This document shows, piece by piece, positions 43,667 to 54,848 of a stretch of 64,000 bases of DNA; position 1 is the first letter of the stretch, and every line of letters starts with the position of its first letter. Both the position numbers and the translations under genes were made by a program. This DNA comes from Pelosinus fermentans DSM 17108 (GTDB taxonomy: Bacteria > Bacillota > Negativicutes > DSM-13327), in contig NZ_AKVN02000001.1 of NCBI RefSeq assembly GCF_000271485.2, positions 3,683,501-3,747,500 on the forward strand, in the 5' to 3' direction. The notes beneath the pieces are model-generated. The model made no database searches. It was given only the letters and a program-made list of their open reading frames with translations, and was not told the DNA's origin.

Positions 43667-45152
43667 GATGCCCCCCTACGGTAGCAAACGCCATAATCTT
43701 CCCTTGCGTTGCATCCTGTTTCAATATTTCTCCCGTTAATTTTCCCTCACACATGACATAAATTCGGTCTGCCATGCCCAAAAGTTCGGGAAGTTCAGAA
43801 GATATCATAATTACAGTCTTGTTTTCTTTCACTAATTGATTCATAATTTGATATATTTCAGCCTTAGCCCCCACATCAATTCCTTTCGTGGGCTCATCGA
43901 AAATAAATACTTCTGAGGCAGTATTCAGCCATTTTGCCAAAACGACCTTTTGCTGATTTCCGCCTGATAAATTACCGACCGCAGTATCTACGGATGCCGT
44001 TTTAATTCGCAGACTTACTCTGAATTTTTCAGCAATTGCCTTAAGCTTGCTATGCTTTAAAATAGCATCTTGCATATTGGGCATATTGATGTTTTCCGCT
44101 ACCGACATAATCAATGATAATCCTTGGCCTTTTCTATCTTCGGTAAGCAAACAAATCCCTTGATTTATCGCATCTTTAGGCGTATTTATCGTGACTTTTT
44201 GTCCCCTGACTTTAATAGTTCCTTGGGATATGGGATCTGCGCCAAACAGCATTCTTACGATTTCCGTTCTGCCTGATCCTACCAGACCTGCAAAGCCAAC
44301 AATTTCACCTCTCTTAGCATAAAACGAGACACTTTTGACCCTGCCTGCATAGTCCGATAATTCCTGTATTTCCAAGATAATTTCCCCGATATGACCATAT
44401 TCTTTAGGAAATAACTCTGTAATATCTCGACCAACCATCATCGTAATTAAGGCATTCTGGGACACACTTTTCACATCAACCGTCCCTATATACTGACCAT
44501 CCCGCAATACGGTGGCATGGTCACAGATCTCGAAGACTTCTTTTAATCGATGTGATATATAGATGATGGCGACCCCATCTTGTTTCAATGTAGTAATGAT
44601 GTTAAACAATGCGGCTACATCATCATTACCTAATGAAGTCGTTGGTTCATCAAATATAACGATTTTTGCATCCAAGCTAATCGCTCTACCAATCTCTAAC
44701 AGCTGTTTTTGCGCTGTAGGGAGCGTTCCTACTATATCAGTAGGCTTTACTTTAGAACCAAGTTTTTTTAGAATGGCTTGCGTATTCCTATACAATTCCT
44801 GATAATCAATAATTCCTAACAGTTTATTTTTATAGGGCATTCTTCCCATGAAAATGTTTTCCGCCACATTTAAGGCTTCTGCAAGATTCAGTTCTTGATG
44901 AACAAAACCGACTCCCAATGCTTGTGCTCTTTCTGGTGTCATAAGGGTACAATCAACATCATTAATGAATATCTCCCCTTTATCCTGAGGATAAATTCCG
45001 CCTAGAATCTTCATAAGTGTTGACTTTCCTGCACCATTTTCACCTAAGAGTCCATGTACCTCTCCCGCGTTAACTTCAAGATTTACACCCCTTAGAGCAT
45101 ATACACCCGGAAAACGTTTTTCAATTCCTGCCATTCTCAGTCTCTTTTGCAT
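43647..45152 (-). CDS. Sugar ABC transporter ATPase (RbsA-type, two domains)
   Basis: 501 aa with tandem ABC modules. The first has Walker A GENGAGKST and IVIFDEPTTSLG; the second has the degenerate P-loop GLVGSGRTE and the signature LSGGNQQKV with FDEPTKGIDVGAK. This is the layout of ribose/galactose importers. Start ATG 45152 with AAGGGGG upstream. Confidence 0.93.
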   Translation of the reverse strand: MQKRLRMAGIEKRFPGVYALRGVNLEVNAGEVHGLLGENGAGKSTLMKILGGIYPQDKGEIFINDVDCTLMTPERAQALGVGFVHQELNLAEALNVAENIFMGRMPYKNKLLGIIDYQELYRNTQAILKKLGSKVKPTDIVGTLPTAQKQLLEIGRAISLDAKIVIFDEPTTSLGNDDVAALFNIITTLKQDGVAIIYISHRLKEVFEICDHATVLRDGQYIGTVDVKSVSQNALITMMVGRDITELFPKEYGHIGEIILEIQELSDYAGRVKSVSFYAKRGEIVGFAGLVGSGRTEIVRMLFGADPISQGTIKVRGQKVTINTPKDAINQGICLLTEDRKGQGLSLIMSVAENINMPNMQDAILKHSKLKAIAEKFRVSLRIKTASVDTAVGNLSGGNQQKVVLAKWLNTASEVFIFDEPTKGIDVGAKAEIYQIMNQLVKENKTVIMISSELPELLGMADRIYVMCEGKLTGEILKQDATQGKIMAFATVGGHHVEPKA

Positions 45153-45191
45153 CAAACGTTATCCCCCTTATATCCTCAATAGCAAAACCTA

Positions 45192-47366
45192 TTAATACTC
45201 TAATTCTATAGCTTCTCCGACAACTTCTAATAGGATTTTTTCCATCACCTTGCCAGTCAGCAGCTGAAGACTCCTGGCATCTGGCTGACAGCCGCCTACA
45301 TATATTTCAAATATACCAGGCTCCAATATGCAATTACCTTTTTCATTAATCAGTGCTAATTGTCTTGAAGTTAAGGTAAAGGATATTTCTTGTTCAGCGC
45401 CAGGCAGCAAATGGATTTTTTGTATGCCTTGTAATGCCCAAATAGGAACTTCTACACTCGCTTTCACATCTTTTATATACAACTGTACTGTTTCATCAGA
45501 TGCAAAATTCCCAGTATTCTTAACCAATATAGAGCATTGAACGTTTTCCCCAGCACAAATTTTTGTACGATTCAGCTGCAGCTGCCGATATGCAAAAGTA
45601 GTATAACCAAGTCCGTAGCCAAAAGGATATAAGGCTTCCTTTGTCATGTATCTGTAAGTTCGATTTTTCATGGAGTAATCTGTAAACTCAGGAAGTTCTT
45701 CTGTGGTACGATAAAAGGTAATTGGCAGTTTACCTACAGGACTATATTCACCAAAAATCGCCGAAGCCAACGCTTTTCCCCCTTCTGCTCCTGGATACCA
45801 AGCCTGGATAATTGCAGGCACCTTCTCAGCAGCCCAGGTAACAGCCAAAGCACTTCCAGCAAGAAGCACCAAAATGATCGGTTTCCCTGTTTTATAAATC
45901 ACTTCCAACAGTTCTTGCTGCAATCCAGGCAAATTTAGCCCCAATTTGTCCCCACTGGCATATTCGTTGGAAACATCGCCTTCTTCCCCTTCAATACTCG
46001 CATCCAGTCCCATGCACATGACGACAAGATCCGCTCGCTCTGCAGTAGAAACAGCTTCAGCAAATCGATCCCGCTCTTCTCCCAAGTTCTCTGCCTTATC
46101 TCTATACAAATGGCAGCCTTGGGCGTAAGAAACCATCGTATCTTTTCCTACTGCTTCACGAATTCCTTCCAATACGGTAATATAATTCGAAGCTGTACCG
46201 AAATAATTACCAGTAAGCGCCTCTCTGCTATTAGCGTTAGGTCCAATAACCGCAATGGATGATATTGTATTGCGGTCTAAGGGCAGTAAATGGTTTTCAT
46301 TTTTTAATAGTACTAAGGTTTTTTTTGATACTTCTAAGGCAAACTCTCGATGCTCTTGACAATCATTTTGGTGAAAGCCAATATTGGTATATGGAACATT
46401 CTCAGCAGCATCAAACAAGCCTAGCTTCATTCTGGTAAGCATCAATCTTGTTACTGCCGTGTTTATGGCTTCCTCGGTAACTAACCCCTCCTGATATGCA
46501 ATCAATAAATTAAGATACATATTGCCACAGTTTAAATCACAGCCGTTATTTAAAGCCAGTGCTACTGACTCCGGAGCGCTGCTGGTTACTCTATGGTTTT
46601 CATGAAAATCTTTTATCGCCCAACAGTCAGAAACCACATGTCCAGTAAAGCCCCATTCTTGTCTTAATGTTTCTTTTAAAAGTATGTTACTGCCACAGCA
46701 AGGTTCACCATTCACCCTGTTATATGCCCCCATTACCGCTTCCACATTTGCTTCTTTCACACATTCTTTAAAAGCAGGCAGATATGTTTCTCGCAAATCT
46801 TTCGGTGAAACCACAGCATCAAAACGATGCCGCTCGCTTTCCGGGCCACTATGGACGGCAAAATGTTTCGCACAGGCGGCCGCCCTTAAATATTTTTTAT
46901 CCTGACCTTGTAGTCCTTTTATAAAGGACACGCCTAATCGTCCTGTCAAATAGGGATCTTCCCCAAAAGTCTCCTGCCCGCGTCCCCATCGGGGATCTCG
47001 AAAAATATTGACATTCGGAGACCAAAATGTTAACCCCTTGTATATACCATGATCTCCTTTTCTCTGAAATTCGTGAAATTTAGCTCTGGCTTCAATTGAT
47101 ATTATTTCGGCCACATCATAAATCAGCTTCTCATCAAAAGTAGCTGCCAACCCTATTGCTTGTGGAAATACGGTAGCAACACCTGCTCGCGCAACACCAT
47201 GCAGTGCTTCACTCCACCAATTGTAAGCAGGAATGCCTAACCTAGAAATAGCTGGTGAACTGTATACCATTTGGGTTACTTTTTCTTCTATTGTCATCCT
47301 TGAAACTAAATCTTTTGCACGTTGTTCAAAACTCAATGTCTCATCTTGATAATCAAATATTTCCAT
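45192..47366 (-). CDS. Glycoside hydrolase family 3 (beta-glucosidase/xylosidase type)
   Basis: 724 aa. N-terminal GH3 barrel with the nucleophile Asp in GHVVSDCWAI, the KHFAVHSGPE segment, a GH3 C domain, and a fibronectin-III-like C-terminal domain (ENVQCSILVKNTGNFASDET). No signal peptide, so it acts in the cytoplasm on imported oligosaccharides or glycosides. Start ATG 47366 has GGGGG 8 nt upstream; eight extra codons upstream lack a spaced ribosome site. First gene of the sugar operon. Confidence 0.92.
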   Translation of the reverse strand: MEIFDYQDETLSFEQRAKDLVSRMTIEEKVTQMVYSSPAISRLGIPAYNWWSEALHGVARAGVATVFPQAIGLAATFDEKLIYDVAEIISIEARAKFHEFQRKGDHGIYKGLTFWSPNVNIFRDPRWGRGQETFGEDPYLTGRLGVSFIKGLQGQDKKYLRAAACAKHFAVHSGPESERHRFDAVVSPKDLRETYLPAFKECVKEANVEAVMGAYNRVNGEPCCGSNILLKETLRQEWGFTGHVVSDCWAIKDFHENHRVTSSAPESVALALNNGCDLNCGNMYLNLLIAYQEGLVTEEAINTAVTRLMLTRMKLGLFDAAENVPYTNIGFHQNDCQEHREFALEVSKKTLVLLKNENHLLPLDRNTISSIAVIGPNANSREALTGNYFGTASNYITVLEGIREAVGKDTMVSYAQGCHLYRDKAENLGEERDRFAEAVSTAERADLVVMCMGLDASIEGEEGDVSNEYASGDKLGLNLPGLQQELLEVIYKTGKPIILVLLAGSALAVTWAAEKVPAIIQAWYPGAEGGKALASAIFGEYSPVGKLPITFYRTTEELPEFTDYSMKNRTYRYMTKEALYPFGYGLGYTTFAYRQLQLNRTKICAGENVQCSILVKNTGNFASDETVQLYIKDVKASVEVPIWALQGIQKIHLLPGAEQEISFTLTSRQLALINEKGNCILEPGIFEIYVGGCQPDARSLQLLTGKVMEKILLEVVGEAIELEY

Positions 47367-47674
47367 TCTCTCATCCCCCTTGTAAGCCATTCCTTAAACC
47401 ATTGCGATTTGCTTCATATTCATCAAAAAATATACGATCTCTGTTCTAAATAATGCAACACTAACAGAAACTTTTAGTTTATAATCTATAGTATAATACT
47501 TTTAATTTTTTAAATATTCTCATTTTTTGCTGCAATATCATCACTTCTTGCTTGATGTTATTTACATAGGATACCATTACATCTTCTAATGAAATTAAGC
47601 TATATTTTTGATAATCCATTTTTACTCTTATAATTCATCTTGGATAAAATTAATTATAAGTTAGGAGTGCATTT
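47367..47674. other. Divergent control region between GH3 operon and AraC gene
   Basis: AT-rich, with several TATAAT-like stretches but no pair of boxes I can defend. It is presumably where the AraC-type regulator acts on the sugar operon. Confidence 0.4.
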
Positions 47675-48532
47675 ATGATCATAGAAGGCTTACAAGAAAA
47701 AGATATATATACCGAAACCTATCCCTTTCGTATTGAATTAAATACGTTTGATAACTTTGATTGGCCTTTGCATTGGCATCATGCTGCTGAATTGGTATAC
47801 CCAGTCGAAAACGATTATGTGGCTACGGTAAATGGTCAAGAATATACAATGTGTGAAAAAGATATTCTATTTATTGCTGGTGGGGATATTCATAGTTTTC
47901 ATACCCGTAATAACAAAGGAAATCGTTTTTTTATTCAATTTGAAATCTCCACACTGGATGTGTTTGGCCAATCACATCAGCTTACTCCTTTCTTATCTAT
48001 GACAAAATTCATCTCTGCCAAAGAAGACCCCTTATTGCACACCGAATTAGAAAAAAACATTATTGCCCTGATTAATGAATACCAGCATCGAGCATTGGGA
48101 TATACCTTATATCTAAATGCCCGAATATTTGACATTCTGGTGTTATTATCCCGCAGTGTTTGTAACAATATCAATGCTGAAATATCAAGCAGCAGCAATA
48201 AAAAATTTCATATTTTAGAGAAATTAAATTTAGCATTTCAATATATTGAAGAACAATATCAAAATGACATCTCCCTTAAAGATGTTTCTTCTGCCGCAGG
48301 CTTTAGCGAATACCATTTTTCAAGAATTTTTAAGGAAATGACCGGTAATCATTTTTTGAGCTATTTAAATGAACGCCGTATAAAAAAAGCAATTAGATTA
48401 TTAATTGCTCATAACATGTCCATTACCGAAATTGCCCTTTCCTCTGGCTTTAACAGCATTGCTACCTTTAACAGAACTTTTAAGAAACTAAAAGGCTGTA
48501 CACCCGTAGAGTACAAAAAAATGCAGTTTTAG
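47675..48532 (+). CDS. AraC-family transcriptional regulator
   Basis: 285 aa. An N-terminal cupin-like sensor (HWHHAAELVYPVENDYVATVNGQ...FIAGGDIHSF) and a C-terminal pair of helix-turn-helix motifs (ISLKDVSSAAGFSEYHFSRI and SITEIALSSGFNSIATFNRT). GGAG before the ATG. Divergent from the GH3 operon, so probably its sugar-responsive activator. Immediately followed by the degenerate right direct repeat. Confidence 0.92.
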   Translation: MIIEGLQEKDIYTETYPFRIELNTFDNFDWPLHWHHAAELVYPVENDYVATVNGQEYTMCEKDILFIAGGDIHSFHTRNNKGNRFFIQFEISTLDVFGQSHQLTPFLSMTKFISAKEDPLLHTELEKNIIALINEYQHRALGYTLYLNARIFDILVLLSRSVCNNINAEISSSSNKKFHILEKLNLAFQYIEEQYQNDISLKDVSSAAGFSEYHFSRIFKEMTGNHFLSYLNERRIKKAIRLLIAHNMSITEIALSSGFNSIATFNRTFKKLKGCTPVEYKKMQF

Positions 48533-48536
48533 AACT

Positions 48537-48657
48537 CTGCCTAAAACCGTGCTCATCAGTGTCAGACATTAAGATGCTTTAAAGAAATTTCATACATTAA
48601 AACTGGAACTAGACAGACTGGGAAGCTGGCAATTATCAAAATTGTCAGCAACGTGAT
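48537..48657 (+). pseudogene. Right direct repeat: dead copy of the BacA-like gene's 3' end
   Basis: 121 bp matching 36495-36615. In frame it still reads LPKTVLISV, but a CAA-to-TAA change (within CATTAAGAT) kills it. It marks the right boundary of the 12-kb block. Confidence 0.85.
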
Positions 48658-48760
48658 AGCAATACTCCTCCTATGGTAATTACCTATTTTTACCTGAATA
48701 ATGTAGTATTTTTTGCTCAATACTACACATGTATTATATCTATAGAAGGGGGTGTTATCT

Positions 48761-48946
48761 TTGGCCCAATTAAATCAAATGGAACTACAGCATTTACGTC
48801 ACATGATTGGTGGTCATGAAACTGTAGCCAACAAACTTGAAGCGTATGGTCAGCAGTGCAATGATGCACAACTAAAGCAAATGTTTATTCAAGATGCATC
48901 GGCTGCTAGAAGCTCCAAACAGAAACTCATATCATTTTTACAATAG
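48761..48946 (+). CDS. Spore-coat-like small protein
   Basis: 61 aa, helical: MAQLNQMELQHLRHMIGGHE, later QMFIQDASAARSSKQKLISFLQ. It resembles the short coat/CotF-related proteins common in spore-forming Firmicutes. Likely start TTG 48761, with AGAAGGGGGTG 6 nt upstream; the slightly longer GTG start would lie inside that ribosome site. Paired with the next gene, 12 bp away. Confidence 0.72.
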   Translation: MAQLNQMELQHLRHMIGGHETVANKLEAYGQQCNDAQLKQMFIQDASAARSSKQKLISFLQ

Positions 48947-48958
48947 GAGGAAGTTAAT

Positions 48959-49213
48959 ATGAATGATAAAGATATGTTAAATGATTATCTATCAATGATA
49001 AAAGGCAGTTTAGCTACATACGCCAATGTAATCGCTGAAACAAATGACTCTCAATTACGCTCAACCTTTCAGCAAATGAGAAATCAGGATGAGCAGAGGC
49101 AATATCAAATTGCGCAAACAGCTATGCAAAAAGGATATTACAAGCCAGCTGCCCCTGCTCAGCAAAACGAAATACAGCAAGTAAAAACCGATTTGACTAA
49201 TCCAACAATGTAA
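48959..49213 (+). CDS. CotF-like spore coat protein
   Basis: 84 aa. MNDKDMLNDYLSMIKGSLAT followed by ETNDSQLRSTFQQMRNQDEQ is the pattern of the CotF/ferritin-like coat family. AGGAGG lies 8 nt before the ATG. Forms a two-gene unit with the preceding coat-like gene, ending in a strong terminator. It supports a spore-forming host. Confidence 0.8.
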   Translation: MNDKDMLNDYLSMIKGSLATYANVIAETNDSQLRSTFQQMRNQDEQRQYQIAQTAMQKGYYKPAAPAQQNEIQQVKTDLTNPTM

Positions 49214-49226
49214 GGAAAATAAATCA

Positions 49227-49276
49227 CAAAAGTAAAATCCCATGACTTTTTACCTAGTCATGGGACTTTACTTTTG
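49227..49276. terminator. Bidirectional terminator
   Basis: Stem AGTAAAATCCCATGACT (49231-49247) with AGTCATGGGACTTTACT (49256-49272), one mismatch, flanked by A- and T-runs. It ends both the coat genes and, from the other side, the mutase operon. Confidence 0.88.
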
Positions 49277-49288
49277 CTTTAAAAAGAC

Positions 49289-50431
49289 TCAATGTCCTTC
49301 AAAGATCTCGATTAAGCTTTTCACTGCCATGGTGGCGGAAATGCGCCCTTCTATCACATCTTGTTCGATTATCGGCTTTTTCTGAATTACTTCGGGATGA
49401 TTCATAAATAAGGTTTGTAAATATTCTTGCACCATTGATTGTACCCAGCTTAACATTTGCGTCCGACGTCGTCTTTCAAAGATTCCAGATGCTGCAGTTA
49501 CTTCTTGGAACTTTTCAATCATCCGCCAAACATCTTCCACTCCCTCACCAGTATACGCGGAACAAGTATGCCCTTTGGTAACCCATCCCTCTGTAGCGGG
49601 ACGCAAAAAATGCAAGATGCGGTCATAGTCTACTTTCGCCATCAAAGCCTTTTGCTTGTTATCACCATCTGCCTTATTGATTACAATGGCATCCGCTAAT
49701 TCAATGACTCCTTTTTTCATACCTTGCAGTTCATCTCCTGCTCCAGTGATCATCAGCAAGAGGAAAAAATCAACCATAGAGCGAACTGTTACTTCGCTTT
49801 GCCCTACACCGACGGTTTCAATTAACAGTACATCATAGCCGCCAGCTTCGCATAGCAGAATCGTTTCCCGGCTTTTACGAGTTACCCCTCCCAATGTTCC
49901 GCTGGAAGGAGAAGGTCTGATAAAAGCTCTCGGGTCACGAGAGAGCTGCTCCATGCGAGTCTTATCTCCTAAAATACTGCCCTTCGTTACCGTACTGCTA
50001 GGATCAACTGCCAGCACTGCTACTTTATGCCCTTTATTACACAATTGGCACCCCAGAGCCTCAATAAAAGTACTTTTCCCGGCTCCCGGGACACCAGTAA
50101 TTCCTACGCGGACGGATTTACCTGTATGAGGCAGCAATTGTTTTAATATTTCCTGGGTCAGCTCCATGTGAGCTGGCAAATTACTTTCAATGAGTGTGAT
50201 CGCTCTGGACAGCATAACCCGATTGCCACTCAATACACCTTGAACATATTCATCTACGGAAGGCTGGCGACGAACGGCTCGGGGCTGAAAAGACATATCT
50301 GTTTTTTCCTGGTTCTGCATACCATCATGCCGACTCTGAATTCCGCCCATAACTTCTGTAGTAAACGCCTCTCCTGCATTGGCTGGAATCCATTCCGGCT
50401 TCCACCGATCCTTCTTCTCTTCATGGTTCAT
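49289..50431 (-). CDS. meaB: MeaB-type GTPase, methylmalonyl-CoA mutase chaperone
   Basis: 380 aa, longer than usual (about 310-330) because of an N-terminal extension of some 55 polar residues. P-loop GVPGAGKST near 110-118, VAVLAVDPSSTVTKGSILGDKTRM, and NKADGD for guanine recognition. It gates loading of intact adenosylcobalamin and protects the mutase. It starts 1 bp after the mutB stop, so translation is coupled. Confidence 0.93.
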   Translation of the reverse strand: MNHEEKKDRWKPEWIPANAGEAFTTEVMGGIQSRHDGMQNQEKTDMSFQPRAVRRQPSVDEYVQGVLSGNRVMLSRAITLIESNLPAHMELTQEILKQLLPHTGKSVRVGITGVPGAGKSTFIEALGCQLCNKGHKVAVLAVDPSSTVTKGSILGDKTRMEQLSRDPRAFIRPSPSSGTLGGVTRKSRETILLCEAGGYDVLLIETVGVGQSEVTVRSMVDFFLLLMITGAGDELQGMKKGVIELADAIVINKADGDNKQKALMAKVDYDRILHFLRPATEGWVTKGHTCSAYTGEGVEDVWRMIEKFQEVTAASGIFERRRRTQMLSWVQSMVQEYLQTLFMNHPEVIQKKPIIEQDVIEGRISATMAVKSLIEIFEGH

Positions 50432-50432
50432 A

Positions 50433-52619
50433 TCATTTCACTTCCTGTGAATAACGTCCTAACTCTTTTAATATTTTCTCTGCTGCTACCGGAATAATGG
50501 TTCCAGGCCCAAAAATGGCTGCGGCTCCATTTTCTCGCAAGAACTCATAATCTTGGGCCGGAATAACCCCACCGATGACAACCATAATATCCTCTCGTCC
50601 AAGCTTCTTAAGTTCTTCAATTAGCTGTGGCAGCAGCGTTTTATGTCCAGCTGCCAATGAACTCATACCTACTACGTGAACATCATTATCAACCGCTTGC
50701 TGTGCGGTTTCTTCTGCGGTTTGGAACAAAGGTCCGATATCTACGTCAAATCCCATATCGGCAAAGGCGGTTGATATTACTTTTGCTCCTCGATCATGAC
50801 CATCCTGCCCCATTTTGGCAATCATAATTCTTGGGCGGCGGCCTTCTGTTTTTTCAAACTCATCAGCCATGGCCCTTACTTTATTGATCGTTTCTTCTTC
50901 GGCAAACTCACTGCTATACACCCCGGAAATCGAACGGATAATCGCCTTATGCCGTCCGGCGACGTGCTCAATGGCATCGGAAATTTCACCTAAACTCGCT
51001 CTGGCTCTTGTTGCTTCAATGGCCAGTGCCAATACATTTCCTTCTCCAGTTTCCATGGATTTTGTAATGGCCTCCAAGGAACGTCTAACCCTATCATTAT
51101 CCCGGTTGCTGCGCAGTTTTTCCAACCGCTGAATTTGAGACAGACGAACGGCAGTATTATCTACGGACAAAATATCAAGAGGATCTTCTTTTTCCAGCCG
51201 GTACCGATTGACTCCTACAATCGTTTCCCTGCCTGAGTCAATATGTGCCTGGCGTCTTGCTGCTGCTTCCTCAATTCTCATTTTAGGAAGTCCTGTGTCA
51301 ATCGCCTTGGACATGCCTCCTAATCGTTCTACTTCCTGAATATGACTCCATGCTCTTTTAACCAACTCATTTGTCAAGGCTTCTACATAATAAGAGCCGC
51401 CCCATGGATCGAGAACTTTACAAACCATGGTCTCATCTTGAATATAAAGCTGCGTATTACGAGCGATTCGGGCAGAGAAGTCTGTAGGCAAAGCAATGGC
51501 CTCATCCAGTGCATTAGTATGCAATGATTGTGTATGACCAAGGGCAGCTCCCATAGCTTCCATGCAAGTGCGTCCTACATTGTTAAAAGGATCTTGCTCA
51601 GTCAGGCTCCAGCCTGAAGTTTGGGAGTGAGTTCTAAGGGCCATGGATTTTGGGTTTTTAGGATTAAATTGTTTAATAATCTTAGCCCATAGCAAACGTC
51701 CTGCCCGCATTTTGGCTACTTCCATAAAATAATTCTTACCAATCGCCCAGAAAAAGGATAGCCGCGGAGCAAAGGCATCCACATCCATGCCTGCCTTAAT
51801 TCCTGTTTTAATATACTCCAAACCATCGGCCAAGGTATAACCAAGTTCAATATCCGCAGTAGCTCCTGCTTCTTGCATATGGTAACCGGAAATACTAATA
51901 CTATTAAACTTCGGCATAAATTGTGAGGTATAAGAGAATATATCTGCAATGATGCGCATGGATGGCTCAGGTGGGTAGATATAGGTATTACGCACCATAA
52001 ATTCTTTCAAGATATCATTCTGAATGGTACCTGTTAGTAACTCCTGTTTTACCCCCTGCTCTTCTGCTGCCACAATATAGAAAGCCAATATGGGCAGCAC
52101 AGCACCATTCATTGTCATAGATACTGACATCTTATCCAAAGGGATACCTGAGAATAAAATTTCCATATCCAAGATGGAATCAACAGCAACACCAGCTTTT
52201 CCTACATCCCCCACAACACGGGGATGATCAGAATCATAACCTCTATGGGTCGCCAAATCAAAAGCAATGGACAGACCTTTTTGCCCGGCAGCCAAGTTCC
52301 GCCGATAAAAGGCATTACTTTCCTCAGCAGTGGAAAACCCTGCATATTGACGCACTGTCCATGGCCTCAGCACATACATATTAGCATAAGGTCCCCGCAA
52401 GAAAGGCGCGATTCCAGCTACATAAGGCAAATGATCAATTCCCTCAAGATCAGCTTTGGTATATAAAGGTTTCAGATTGATTTGTTCCATCGTCTTAAAT
52501 TCCAGTTCATCGAGCAACTTACCACTATTACGTTCCACTTCTTTCTGCCAGGCAGATACATCGGAAGATTCAAAGTCTTTTCGGCAAGAGATTTTAGTAA
52601 AATCCGGTTTTATTAACAT
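50433..52619 (-). CDS. mutB: Methylmalonyl-CoA mutase large subunit
   Basis: 728 aa. It interconverts methylmalonyl-CoA and succinyl-CoA using adenosylcobalamin. TIM barrel with the CoA-binding [12 protein letters not shown]-terminal cobalamin-binding domain with D606-x-H608-x-x-G611 ([12 protein letters not shown]), the His that replaces the lower ligand. Its ATG overlaps the mutA stop by one base (TAATG). In propionate-forming or propionate-oxidising metabolism it works with an epimerase and a carboxylase not seen here. Confidence 0.95.
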   Translation of the reverse strand: MLIKPDFTKISCRKDFESSDVSAWQKEVERNSGKLLDELEFKTMEQINLKPLYTKADLEGIDHLPYVAGIAPFLRGPYANMYVLRPWTVRQYAGFSTAEESNAFYRRNLAAGQKGLSIAFDLATHRGYDSDHPRVVGDVGKAGVAVDSILDMEILFSGIPLDKMSVSMTMNGAVLPILAFYIVAAEEQGVKQELLTGTIQNDILKEFMVRNTYIYPPEPSMRIIADIFSYTSQFMPKFNSISISGYHMQEAGATADIELGYTLADGLEYIKTGIKAGMDVDAFAPRLSFFWAIGKNYFMEVAKMRAGRLLWAKIIKQFNPKNPKSMALRTHSQTSGWSLTEQDPFNNVGRTCMEAMGAALGHTQSLHTNALDEAIALPTDFSARIARNTQLYIQDETMVCKVLDPWGGSYYVEALTNELVKRAWSHIQEVERLGGMSKAIDTGLPKMRIEEAAARRQAHIDSGRETIVGVNRYRLEKEDPLDILSVDNTAVRLSQIQRLEKLRSNRDNDRVRRSLEAITKSMETGEGNVLALAIEATRARASLGEISDAIEHVAGRHKAIIRSISGVYSSEFAEEETINKVRAMADEFEKTEGRRPRIMIAKMGQDGHDRGAKVISTAFADMGFDVDIGPLFQTAEETAQQAVDNDVHVVGMSSLAAGHKTLLPQLIEELKKLGREDIMVVIGGVIPAQDYEFLRENGAAAIFGPGTIIPVAAEKILKELGRYSQEVK

Positions 52620-54796
52620 TACACAATACCTCTATCTTTCTGAAGTTTGGCAAGCATTTTATAACAATTAGCTCTAACATGGATAAAATCGTCGACCCCA
52701 GCTTCTTTGTACACCAGCTGCAAATCGTCCGGCGGTAAACCTGCTAAAAATAAGGTAATATTAGGATTGCCTTCCTTAATCAGTTTAGCCAAAGGTGATA
52801 CTAATTCCGGATAGGTGGCATCTGTTGAGCAAATAACAGCAATTGTTGCCCCTGATTCCAAAGCAGCCTTAGCCGCTTCTTCTACCGTAGCAAAACCATT
52901 GTTTTTCAGCATGGTAAAAGCGCCTACCTCTAAAAATCCGCTGACAAAATCGGCTCGTGCCTTATGCTGAGGAATTTCTCCCATATTAACAAGGAATACC
53001 TCTACATTCTTGCCTGTTCTTTCAATATAGGATTCAGTACGCTGACGTAGCTGCCTATATTGTTCGTCAGCTGAATGAATATTCAAGGGGTTAAATGATG
53101 TTACATTCTGATTTTTACGAATCACATGTGTAATATCCCCCAATGTAGCTCCGCTAAGAACAGCAGTAATAGCTGCCTCTAAAAGAGATTTTTCTGCAGT
53201 CCCCTTCAAAGATGACTGCTCCACTTCTTCTAATCTGCTTTTACATTCTACATCGTCAATATCCAGGCGATAGTCATTAATTTGGTTCTTACGCTGCTCT
53301 TTGAAGATACGAGCATCAAAGACAGGAACTTCTAATGGTTTTTCCAGCAGATTGGGATACATATTGGTACCTAAAATGACATCTTTACGCTTGGCCAGAC
53401 CATCTGCCTTACTTTTTGCTGTAATTCCTACCTGTTCTTGAGGCAAGTTTTGTTGCAAGGCTTCCACAATACCTCCGGCCGCTTCTACCTCTTGAAACAA
53501 ACTCCAAGTCTTTTCGGCTACCTCACTGGTTAATTTTTCGATATACCAAGATCCGCCTGCCGGATCAACTGGCTGCGTCAAATTACATTCCTGCTGCAGC
53601 ATGATTTGTGTATTGCGGGCAATGCGATGAGAAAAATCATCCGCTGGCCGCACGGCTTCATCAAAATAACCTACATGCAAACTATCTACACCGCCTACAA
53701 TAGCAGAAAAGGCTTCTGTGGTTGTCCTAAGCATATTTACATAAGGATCATAGACACTTTTTGTAAAAGCAGAAGTTCGTGCATGAATGTACATCTTTTG
53801 CGCTTCTTGGGTTCCGCCGAAGGCCTCTACAATCTGCGCCCACAACATACGCCCAGCTCTGAGTTTAGCAATTTCCATAAAGAAATTAGTACCTACCGAG
53901 AAGGAAAAAACGATCTGTTTAGCAGCGACATCGATAGCGGCGCCCCGCTGCTGCATCTTCTGCAAATATTCCACACCAGTGGCTAATACAAAAGCTAATT
54001 CCTGTACTGCATTTGCACCACTATTATGATAAGGATGCCCCTGTACCAGTATCGTTCTTAATTGTTTTGTATTATCGTGAGCCCAATTAGCCGTTGCTGC
54101 CATTTCATCATAGTAGGTATCTAAAGAATATGCTAATTCACCTACTGTAGCCAAATATCCAATTGGATCTACACCAATGCAGCCTTTTAACTGATGATAA
54201 TCGCTGCCGTTGGCTTTCATTAAAGCTGCAAATAAACTGAGCAGCTGCATACCAGAAGTACCCGCAAAAATCAATAAAGGAGTTTTTTCTAAATCAAAAC
54301 TATGAAAGGTCTGCTGCACATCATCTAAGGTTGACAAAGATATGCCTTTGCCTAGATAAGCATCATCGGCTTTGTCACCATCTATGCCATTCAAGGTCGC
54401 TTTATCGGCAACTACATGGATGGTCGTTCCACCTTTATTTAACTCATTCTGCAGAACTTCATGCATTTTCACAGCAAAAGGTTCGGCGCACTCTTGACTG
54501 ATCTCCCATGGTTTGTCTAAGTATCCCATAGCATTGGACCCTCGTACAAAAGGAAAGCTGCCAGGCAAGGATTCACAATGAGTTAATCCTTCCAAATCTT
54601 CTATCCGATACATTGGCTGCAAATTAATACCTTCATAGGTTTTGGTGATTAGCTTTTTCTCCCAATTCGCTCCTTTTAGTGCTTTTTCTGACTCAGCCCG
54701 CCATTCTTCATAGGTGGGATAGGGAAACTCAGCAAAGAACCGTGCTGGCGGCTCTTCATGACCTGTTTCTTTATTCTCTACATTCTGATTTGACAT
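52619..54796 (-). CDS. mutA: Methylmalonyl-CoA mutase small subunit
   Basis: About 725 aa. Same architecture as mutB, but the C-terminal domain ([20 protein letters not shown]) lacks the DxHxxG cobalamin motif, as expected of the non-catalytic subunit. Start uncertain: ATG 54796 has GGTGA close upstream and is preferred; ATG 54811 and longer starts overlapping the small upstream gene are possible. Heterodimer with MutB in the cytoplasm. Confidence 0.92.
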   Translation of the reverse strand: MSNQNVENKETGHEEPPARFFAEFPYPTYEEWRAESEKALKGANWEKKLITKTYEGINLQPMYRIEDLEGLTHCESLPGSFPFVRGSNAMGYLDKPWEISQECAEPFAVKMHEVLQNELNKGGTTIHVVADKATLNGIDGDKADDAYLGKGISLSTLDDVQQTFHSFDLEKTPLLIFAGTSGMQLLSLFAALMKANGSDYHQLKGCIGVDPIGYLATVGELAYSLDTYYDEMAATANWAHDNTKQLRTILVQGHPYHNSGANAVQELAFVLATGVEYLQKMQQRGAAIDVAAKQIVFSFSVGTNFFMEIAKLRAGRMLWAQIVEAFGGTQEAQKMYIHARTSAFTKSVYDPYVNMLRTTTEAFSAIVGGVDSLHVGYFDEAVRPADDFSHRIARNTQIMLQQECNLTQPVDPAGGSWYIEKLTSEVAEKTWSLFQEVEAAGGIVEALQQNLPQEQVGITAKSKADGLAKRKDVILGTNMYPNLLEKPLEVPVFDARIFKEQRKNQINDYRLDIDDVECKSRLEEVEQSSLKGTAEKSLLEAAITAVLSGATLGDITHVIRKNQNVTSFNPLNIHSADEQYRQLRQRTESYIERTGKNVEVFLVNMGEIPQHKARADFVSGFLEVGAFTMLKNNGFATVEEAAKAALESGATIAVICSTDATYPELVSPLAKLIKEGNPNITLFLAGLPPDDLQLVYKEAGVDDFIHVRANCYKMLAKLQKDRGIV

Positions 54797-54848
54797 ACTT
54801 TCACCATCCATTTCATTGTCATTCTCTAGCTTTTCATTCAATGGTCCA

